A stretch of DNA of 64,000 bases, from the NCBI RefSeq assembly GCF_031143425.1, contig NC_090438.1:772345138-772409137 (forward strand). Reading direction: 5' to 3'. The DNA is from Pleurodeles waltl. Its lineage: Eukaryota; Chordata; Amphibia; Caudata; Salamandridae. A program made the position numbers and the translations under genes. This document shows positions 55,265 to 64,000 of this stretch, piece by piece. Position 1 is the stretch's first letter. Every line of letters starts with the position of its first letter. The notes below the pieces were generated by a model that searched no databases, had not been told where the DNA came from, and was given only the letters and a program-made list of their open reading frames with translations.

Positions 55265-56470
55265 TAAAAGTTAGCGGCATAGAGGAGAGTGCTGTGTTGG
55301 ATCAGAGTGGAATGGCGAAGACTGGAGTAGAGTGTTGTAGAATGGAGTGGCAGAGAGTGGCATACACTGGAGTGGCATAGAGTACAGTGGACTGGTGAAG
55401 AGAGAATTGGCGTAGAATGTGGCAGAGTATAGTGGCATTGAATTCAGTGGTGTACAATGCAGCTTCATAGAAAGCAGTGGCATAGATAAGAGTGGTGCAT
55501 AGTAGAGTGGAGTGGCGTGGAGGGGCGCAGAGTGGAGTGATGTAGAGCAGAGTGGCGTAGAGTTCAGTGGTGTACAGCAGCGTGGCGTAGCGTGGTGCAG
55601 AGTGGAGTGGCATGGAATTGAGCGATGCAGAGGGTAGCGGTGCAAAGTAGAGTTGAGAATGCAGAGAACATTTGAGAGGCATAGAGTACAGTAGCACAGA
55701 GTGGAGTACATTATAGTGCTGTAAACTGTAGTGGAGTGGAGTAGTGCAGAGTAGAGTGGTAGAGAGTGCAGTGTTGGAGAGTAGATTGTCAGAGTGCAGT
55801 TGTGTAGAGTGGAGTGCCGTAGAGAGCAGTTGTGTAGAGTACAGTGATGCAGAGTAGAGTGCACTGATCTAGTCAAGAGTTGTGTAGAGTGCACTGGTGT
55901 AAAGTGCAGTGGTTACAAGTAGAGTAGTGCAGAGTGCAGTGGAGTAGAGTAGATCGTTTCCGAGTGGCGTAAAGTGGTGTGGTGCAGAGTAGAGTGCAGC
56001 TGCGCAGTGGCAAAGAGTGTAATGGTGTAGAGTGGTGTAGAGTGCAGTGGCACAGACTGCAGTGGTGCAGAGTTGATCAGAGCGGCATACATTGGATTGG
56101 CATAAAGAGTAGGGGAATAAAGTTAAGTGTTAAAGAGTAAAATGCTATGGTATGGAGGGTATTGGCAGAGTGCAGAGGCGTAGAGTGCAGTGTTGCAGAG
56201 TGGCATAGAGTACAGTGGCACAGAGTGGAGTAGTGCAGAGTAGATTGGTGTGGCTTAGATTGAAGTAGTGTAGAGTGCAGCTGCAAAGAGTGTAGTGGTC
56301 TACAGTAGAGTGGCAGAGTGTTTTGGCGTACGGGAGTGTGGTACGGTGGTGCAGATTGAATCGGTTTGGAGTAGTGTAAAGTTGCGTGGTCCAGGGTAGA
56401 ATGCAGTGGTGTGGAGGGGTGCAGAGTAGAGTGGAGTATTTGTGGTATGGTGGCGTAGAGTCGAGTATTC
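55265..56470. repeat. Degenerate minisatellite
   Basis: About 1.2 kb built from short units around GTAGAGTGCAGTGG and GTGGCATAGAGTGGAG, 10-25 bp each and highly variable. The long minus-strand frames rich in His, Ser, Thr and Leu here are products of the repeat. Confidence 0.9.
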
Positions 56471-56566
56471 ATGGTATGGTAGCAGACTGCCATTACAGAC
56501 AACAAATTTTCAACTGAAATGATCCTTACATTTGCACAGACATACAGTTTTATTAGTAAAACTATA

Positions 56567-58127
56567 CAGGGAGTGCAGAATTATTAGGCAAGTTGTATTT
56601 TTGAGGATTAATTTTATTATTGAACAACAACCATGTTCTCAATGAACCCAAAAAACTCATTAATATCAAAGCTGAAATTTTTGGAAGTAGTTTTTAGTTT
56701 GTTTTTAGTTTTAGCTATGTTAGGGGGATATCTGTGTGTGCAGGTGACTATTACTGTGCATAATTATTAGGCAACTTAACAAAAAAAAATATATACCCAT
56801 TTCAATTATTTATTATTACCAGTGAAACCAATATAACATCTCAACATTCACAAATATACATTTCTGACATTCAAAAACAAAACAAAAACAAATCAGTGAC
56901 CAATATAGCCACCTTTCTTTGCAAGGACACTCAAAAGCCTGCCATCCATGGATTCTGTCAGTGTTTTGATCTGTTCACCATCAGCATTGCGTGCAGCAGC
57001 AACCACAGCCTCCCAGACACTGTTCAGAGAGGTGTACTGTTTCCCCTCCTTGTAAATCTCACATTTGATGATGGACCACAGGTTCTCAATGGGGTTCAGA
57101 TCAGGTGAACAAGGAGGCCATGTCATTAGATTTCCTTCTTTTATACCCTTTCTTGCCAGCCACGCTGTGGAGTACTTGGACGCGTGTGATGGAGCATTGT
57201 CCTGTATGAAAATCATGTTTTTCTTGAAGGATGCAGACTTCTTCCTGTACCACTGCTTGAAGAAGGTGTCTTCCAGGAACTGGCAGTAGGACTGGGAGTT
57301 GAGCTTGACTCCATCCTCAACCCGAAAAGGCCCCACAAGCTCATCTTTGACGATACCAGCCCAAACCAGTACTCCACCTCCACCTTGCTGGCGTCTGAGT
57401 CGGACATGAGCTCTCTGCCCTTTACCAATCCAGCCACGGGCCCATCCATCTGGCCCATCAAGACTCACTCTCATTTCATCAGTCCATAAAACCTTAGAAA
57501 AATCAGTCTTGAGATATTTCTTGGCCCAGTCTTGACGTTTCAGCTTGTGTGTCTTGTTCAGTGGTGGTCGTCTTTCAGCCTTTCTTACCTTGGCCATGTC
57601 TCTGAGTATTGCACACCTTGTGCTTTTGGGCACTCCAGTGATGTTGCAGCTCTGAAATATGGCCAAACTGGTGGCAAGTGGCATCGTGGCAGCTGCACGC
57701 TTGACTTTTCTCAGTTCATGGGCAGTTAATTTGCGCCTTAATTTTTCCACACGCTTCTTGCGACCCTGTTGACTATTTTGAATGAAACGCTTGATTGTTC
57801 GATGATCACGCTTCAGAAGCTTTGCAATTTTAAGAGTGCTGCATCCCTCTGCAAGATATCTCACTATTTTTGACTTTTCTCAGCCTGTCAAGTCCTTCTT
57901 TTGACCCATTTTGCCAAAGGAAAGGAAGTTGCCTAATAATTATGCACACCTGATATAGGGTGTTGATGTCATTAGACCACACCCCTTCTCATTACAGAGA
58001 TGCACATCACCTAATATGCTTAATTGGTAGTAGGCTTTCGAGCCTCTACAGCTTGGAGTAAGACAACATGCATAAAGAGGATGATGTGGGCAAAATACTC
58101 ATTTGCCTAATAATTCTGCACTCCCTG
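56567..58127 (-). mobile_element. Tc1/mariner DD37E transposon, copy 2
   Basis: A 1,561-bp copy nearly identical to that at 23822, with the same inverted ends, flanked by TA (56565-56566 and 58128-58129). It sits at the edge of the minisatellite. Confidence 0.95.
56893..57909 (-). pseudogene. DD37E transposase with an early nonsense codon
   Basis: The frame matches the 338-aa transposase of copy 1 but the tenth codon is TGA (57882-57880) instead of TCA. The rest, including both helix-turn-helix regions and the D, D and E residues, is open. A few substitutions differ from copy 1. Without the first helix-turn-helix start it should not make full-length protein, although reinitiation inside the frame cannot be excluded. 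Confidence 0.92.
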
Positions 58128-58812
58128 TACAGTGCACAGACGAAAATGTGCAGACATTTCATCACCTAGGTTAATGATTCGTTTTGATCATATTAAAGTA
58201 TTTGTTTCCAACACACTTCAGAAATAACAAAAAATGTGTTTCATTTGTGCATTCATAATTCTGATATAGTTTGAAATACTTACACAGTTCATTTAAATGT
58301 TGTAATGTGCTAGAAAAAAAAAACGTTTGCCTACCTCCAAAATCCAGTAGGATTGTCAAATAAATCCTCTTACTTTGAAGTCGAAGAAAGAAAGGTAAAC
58401 ACACGCCCTTGGAAGATAGCACCTGACATTTGACCTTGGTCTCTGAATGGAGAGCAAATGTGACGAGATAAGCATAAGATTTAAAGGCCTGTTAATAGAA
58501 AGTGAGCTCGCAGAAGGGTACAGAAGACACAATTTAGGCAACAGGAGGGACAAACTGAGCCTGGTGAGCCTAAAGTAAAGAAAGCCAGCAAATGGAATGC
58601 CAGAAAGTGTGAGTTGCAAACCACAAAGCCGATAGTAACCAATAAGAAGAATCCATTCCTAAACTTTCAGATAGTCCCCAAGATGTCTTTAGCAAACCAG
58701 ACAGCTCTTCTGCCCTGTAGGCTGCAACCCAAAAAGGCAAGATTATCTACTATATACCCTTTCGTGTACAGCAATAAGTATTTGCTTTTACCAAAAGACG
58801 TGTCTTTGGTAA

Positions 58813-59620
58813 CACAGTGGAAAAGAAAAAAGTGATGACCGGAGTGCTCAAATTGATCTCAGCCACTGTTATTACCTCAAACCACATTCCACTCCATCGT
58901 TTTTTTTTTGTCCACCATGTCATCTCAGACAAGAACAAGACACTGCAAATCAGCCTTGTGCCTGCTCTGATAAGAATAGTCCTGCCCGAACTGCCAAGCC
59001 TCTGAACAGGCACACAAGCAATGTGGTCTGAGCAATTACCAGTGGATGATATTGATTCAAGCAGTCCACCCATCATTTTTTCACTGGTTTGTTTTCCTCT
59101 ATGCAACATCTTAAGTGCAAAGGAAATCTCAAGATATGGGTCCAGTACGCACTGTGCCATATGACACAAGCAGGACTAACGAGGCCCAATTAGACCGAAG
59201 CCGCTGTGGTGTTGCTTGTGTACCTGTTCAGAGGGCACTTGGGCTGGCAGTGCCTCTTATTAATTCAAGAATTCCACACTTCACTGTTTTGCATTTCTCA
59301 GTGCAACTCCCTAAATACAACGGGTGTATACGGACTCTGGTTCCATGTTCAATGTACCACAACACTCAAGCTGTACCTCACTGACAAGGCCTAACCCGTC
59401 TGCAGTTGTCTTTGTTCTCGTTCACGGTGGACATTGCCTGACGCTTCAGGTGGGACTGTTCCTATGGGAGTACAACTCAGGCTGAGATGCAAATTGCTGG
59501 TTCCTGGTTGAGGTGCCATGATGTGCATGACAAAGGACTACGATGAAGCCTGAGATTTTACCAGTGGCAAAGATTAACTAAGGCAATCCACCCATCACTT
59601 TTTCGTATTCCTTAGGGTCA
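58813..59620. repeat. Older inverted pair related to the 321-bp repeat
   Basis: 58813-59060 resembles the direct unit (GTAACACA, then GTGATGACCGGAGTGCT, then TGCAAATCAG, then CCCGAACTGCCA). About 59060-59620 resembles it inverted, with GATGCAAAT near 59485 and CCCATCACTTTTTC at the end. Similarity is partial, indicating an old copy. Confidence 0.6.
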
Positions 59621-60649
59621 GCGTAACAGCATCAAGCCGCAAATTACATGGTGGGGTCAGACCATTTTAGGGTCAAAGAATAGCTACTTTGTCAAACCCT
59701 CTGTAACTGTCTTTTTAATAGCCAGATGAAGGCACAAGGAAGTACTCATATTTGTTAGCTCATCACGAACACACCTGGGCAAGAAATATTAACAAGGGCT
59801 GGGCCCTTTTAACGGAAATTGTGGAGCTGTGAAGAGCTGGGTGAAGAACCACTGGTTCAGTGCAAGACTTGACGGCAAAAAATAAGGTTCTCCACCCACT
59901 GTTTACAAACAATGAAGGAAACGGGAAAGTAGGAGAGGCAACAAGGATAGAATAAAGTTCATGTGTGTCAGTTGATGGGTTAAGTACAGGATAGAGCATC
60001 ATGGTTTGTTTTGATTATACTTTTACAAAGGTGCAAAACATGAAGAATGTGGTCGTGCTCCGTGAGCTAGGAACATTTTATTGCAATATACAAAGTCCCC
60101 CTACTCACAATGGTGCTCTCTTGTGACATTAAATTTGTTAGACAATAGTAGAAGAATTTAAGCAGTCACAAATAGTGCAATGGTAGGATCTATGCTGAAG
60201 CAATGGTACAAACTGATCTATTAATGTGAGGCTGCATACAAGGAACCCGTCATCAAAAAAACAGATTTTTATTCTTGAGCTAAAAAGCGAAAGAAGGAGA
60301 GGATTCCAATTACTGGAAAGTATACACAGAGATAATATAATAGAAGAGATACAAGATATGTAGGTTCAGTAAGTAGACTACTCTCAGGGCCTCTCTAATT
60401 ATGCAGCAATGGAGGACCAAGTTATGCAGAAGGGTTGACTGAATTAAGAAGGCAAATTATGCTGTGGAATATGTCACACTCTGTTGCACTATTATTGCAC
60501 CACTTTGTCAGTTGAACACAGATTTATACTTTGTGTGTAAAGGCTTCACCTCGTTAGTTCCATCTTAAGATCTGAATGAAAAGATCAACAAAAAGGAGAC
60601 TAGACTGGTCATGGTTCTTATAAAGGGCCTAATATATCATGGAAGGCGG

Positions 60650-61432
60650 TGCAACCACCCTTGATCGATTGTTGGCTTTGAGTTGTCTTGAGATTGGCAA
60701 AGGCTGACCTTACAGCACTGACTCTCAAATACTGGGGAAGGGATGTGCCGGCATTCGGTGTTACACATATGTACTTAAATTGCAGGACAAATTGGATGCC
60801 TCAACATGATTACCGATACATCCTGCCCTGCTCCCGTTTGCTGATCCATCAGGATGTCTATTGATCAGTCAGCTTTGGAGATCCCAGACGCTGAATTGCA
60901 CCAATTACCCCTCCCCTACGCAGGCGGGGTGCAACAGCACTCATGATAGCATTGACGACGGACTGAGAGGAGCATGACATCCCACATTTAGTCATAATGG
61001 GATGCCCCCCCTCCCCCGACGCTTCCTCCCTTTGCATCTTTTCTCCTTGGTGCCACATAGACAGTCCCCCTGGGACCCCACAGCCGCCCCTAGGTACCAG
61101 ATAGTTTACACTTGTTTTAGGTTGTCTACTTCGTAGGCCGTTGTTGCAGGATGGACGTATGATATTGGCATGCAGTGGTGTGGACGAGTCCATTATACGG
61201 GGGAATATCGCGATTTTACCCACCTCCCCTGAATGGAGGCTGAAAGTGCACAAGAAGAAATCTACTGTAACATCCGTTGTAGGAGTCTTTTCATATTGCC
61301 TTATGCCTTAAGCCTACAGCACAGTGACTCTTGCTGTTTTATATGCTAGCATGGCAGTTCTTTTATGCCGCTGCTTTGTTCCCTGGTGTAACGACTTGTA
61401 AAATGTCAATAAAGAAATATAAAAAAAAAAGA
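60650..61432 (+). mobile_element. Possible LINE or other retroposon 3' end
   Basis: AATAAA near 61409 and a short A-run (61422-61431) close a stretch without coding signal. This could be a retroposon tail. Confidence 0.3.
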
Positions 61433-62009
61433 CAAAGAAAAATGGTGACTAGTTAGGTTTCAAACAAAGTCTGCCTTTGGGTGGCACCACCCACAGCGCT
61501 TACGTTTTTTTCCGTTTGAGCTAAAACTGTTTCTGTTTCATGAATAAAGGCATTCTAATAGTTAAACCGAGGAAGCTTTCAGAAAGGAGTTTAAGAACAA
61601 AATGTGATTAAACTGCTAAACATAATTGATCCAAAACGGCTGCAGTAAAGTGTGTAAATTATGCTTATAATGCGTAAGAAAATTGGTTCCTGGTTGTATG
61701 CTAAAACATGCCACAGGCATGAAAGCATAATTGGTGATTTTTTACTTTCAAATTAAGTCAATACTTTGAAAAAATGATTTGCTACTCTATTGTAGAACTG
61801 TAAATATAATTTGTCTGAGGCATCAGTTAGTAAACAGTGTTTTATGCATGACAATGTTGTTTGGGAAAAAAATACTAACAGTGGAGAATGAGCGTTAAAC
61901 TATTAGGAGCAGCATCAAAATACAGATAAGGGACACATTCTTAAAGAAAAATACAAAATTATACGCAAAGGTTTAATGTCCTCATGTTAGTACAGATTTA
62001 TGATTTGTT

Positions 62010-64000
62010 TTGCAATATATTTTTATTACATTTGTCATCTCTTACAGTGATACATTCCGTGTCATTCTGTAATTCCCAACATTTCCATAACTGTAAAAAT
62101 TAAACTGATAACATCCTGTCACACTTTCTGTATCTTCAAGGTCCCTCCCGCCCAGATTAACCAACCAATAGTGTAGCTGAGTTATTCCTCCATATGAGTT
62201 ATGCAATTCTTGTGTTTGCCTGCTTGTACACAGTTCATATATTAAATAAGCCTGTCCTTCAATCGTCCACTTCCATGTTCATTTCCAAGTCCTACACCCC
62301 ACATAGTTTTCAGATATTTTTTCATACAATCACTGCCTTTGTGTACATCTTTTTCAATAATTCTGCAATACTGCATTCTCGTCTCCCAATTACGGTGCAT
62401 AGGTACTGACCCTACAGCCCAAATCAATAAGTAGTCTTTGATAGCGTGTTTGATCTGAATTTTCCCATATGCTTAACAATTCCAGTTTTGATGTCAGAGT
62501 TAAGGGCATACCTACTGCTCTAACTAATGATTTTTCCACTCTTCATTGGAATGATTGTATGCGAGGGTCATGAATAAAGGAGCCTGTTAGGCCGCAGTGT
62601 TTTCTACAGCTCTCATCTGGCATTTGACCTAGTTTATATAGTAGGGTGGGTGTATAGTATATTCTGTGTAGTATTTTGAGCTGGATCAAAGAAGCTTGCT
62701 TTTATAGCCATTTGCATTGGAAATGCTAAGGCTTCCCTCAAGTCGTCTTCATCCAGGTCCCCTACATCTAATGCCCAACTGTCCTGCAGTTTTTGCAGTG
62801 GGCTTTGCATAGTTTGCATTACCGTGCCATATGTGTGGGATACTAGTTTTGTCTCAACTCTCCCATCTAGCAATCTGATCTCTATTGGGGAATCTTCCGA
62901 AGTCTCCTCAACCGGCAGGATACTCTTTTTAAGGGCGTGAGATAGTTGCCCATATTTAAGCCATTGGGTGTTAGACATCTGGCATTTTTTTTCCACAGGT
63001 GTGAGAAGGAGACCACCCCATTAACATCCCACACATTCACCAATGTGGATAATTCTATGGTGTTCCATCCCCTAAATACCCGCAGTGAAGAAAACTTTTT
63101 TAGTCTAGCTCCCTCCCATAGTGGGGTCCTCTAAGTTAGTCTGCTGTGCCAGCCCATTTCTTTCATGAGTTTCCTCCAGCTTTCTATCACCCTGAGTGTC
63201 ACCGGGAAAGTGGGTGTGTAGGGGGGACAGCCTCCTTACAGTGCATGGAGATAACTATTTGTCCCCATTCCTGCTCTGTTCCTTCAAAATGTCAGAAGGT
63301 TCCCCTTCATGTATGCCCATTCATTCACCACGCTCACCTGTGCCGCTTCAGATTACTTTCTTACATTCGGTAGTGCTATACCACTTTCGTATCTGGATCT
63401 TTGTAGTGTTTTCAGAGAAATCCGTGGCTAACCTCCCACCAATATCAAGTTTCATGTCAGATTATCTACCTTAGTGAAGAACTTCTCCAGTACTCTGTAT
63501 GGTGTATTCTGTTGTAGATATTACAGTTTGGAGAGCGCTATCATCTTCAAACATTGCAGCCTTCCCTAGCAAGGAAAGTGGCAGCGATTGCCAGTATCCT
63601 ACCTCTTGTTTAAGGTGCTGCAGTAGTGGTGCCAGATTAGCCCAATAATAATCTTCCAGGGAGTGAATAATCCAGACACCCAAATATTTAAAATTGGTTC
63701 ACTCTATTTGGTGTGGCAGTGGAAGTTGGGTATCTGTCGGACTGTTGTCCAGTGGGAACAACAATTATTTGTCCCAATTTATAGCAAAGCCCGAAAGTGT
63801 CCCAAATGTATTAAATATATGTTGGAGCTTGTTTAGTGTGTGCGTTGTGATGGTTAAGTACAGCAAAATATCATCGGAGTATCCCGAGATACAGACCCTC
63901 TCCCCCTCACCGCCCAGCCAGCGCCACACTTGAGTATCAACTCTTATCCAGGCTGCCAATGCTTCAATTGCCAATGCAAACAGCACCAGAGAAAGTGGGC
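62010..64000 (-). mobile_element. L1-type LINE, 3' part, cut by the window edge
   Basis: The minus-strand frame from 63986 reads a LFALAIEALA block then YSDD at 63881-63870, the L1-clade RT catalytic motif. It continues in 63683-63471 with YLGVWI...LAPLLQHLK...LPLSLLGK, the L1 thumb and connector. Frame 62996-62634 is the C-terminal region. A minus-strand AATAAAAATAT stretch near 62015-62030 may mark the tail. Several frameshifts are present. Confidence 0.75.

Noticed and set aside
55271..56505. Long His/Ser/Leu-rich minus-strand frames
   Set aside because: They are the translation of a degenerate minisatellite.
1..64000. tRNA and rRNA genes
   Set aside because: No cloverleaf, convincing A/B box pair or rRNA segment was noticed by eye; a covariance-model scan would be needed to exclude them.

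Overview
The window is eukaryotic, from a very repeat-rich vertebrate genome, most likely a salamander (newt type). The reasons are a host gene with multi-kilobase introns, Gmr1-type gypsy LTRs of 2.6 kb, a foamy-virus-like endogenous retrovirus, vertebrate LINEs and DD37E Tc1/mariner elements. No bacterial feature is present.

Host gene: two minus-strand coding exons of the sirtuin SIRT5 (penultimate 49621-49736; last coding exon 42413-42485) have consensus splice sites, matching phase and an ordinary stop. The intron between them is 7,135 bp. Earlier exons were not found up to base 64000 and probably lie beyond the window. The right half (42.5-64 kb) is therefore probably SIRT5 intron carrying repeats: a four-copy palindromic block (47822-49117), a degenerate minisatellite (about 55265-56470), a second DD37E element (56567-58127), an older relative of the palindromic repeat (about 58813-59620) and an L1-type LINE running off the end (about 62010-64000).

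The left half (about 4.65-39.4 kb) is a nest of insertions whose order can be read from target-site duplications. (1) The base layer is a minus-strand LINE with a GACT-repeat tail. Its ORF1 reads across two later insertion sites. (2) A chromovirus (Ty3/gypsy with a C-terminal chromodomain, 9048-15742, TSD CTTAT) and a foamy-like endogenous retrovirus (15984-38933, TSD GTAG) inserted separately into that ORF1. (3) A DD37E Tc1/mariner element with an uninterrupted transposase (23822-25384, TA) and a Gmr1-like gypsy element (26453-36831, TSD ACTGG) inserted into the retrovirus env gene. The Gmr1-like element has integrase upstream of reverse transcriptase.

The retrovirus is dead (frameshifts, stops, two insertions) but keeps a full-length gag frame, a foamy-like env layout and coding-like sequence between env and the 3' LTR. 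The Gmr1 element is the youngest-looking LTR element: its two long frames are intact and separated only by one in-frame UAG. The stretches 837-3365, 39431-41410 and most of 42.5-47.6 kb and 49.7-55.2 kb hold nothing I can identify.
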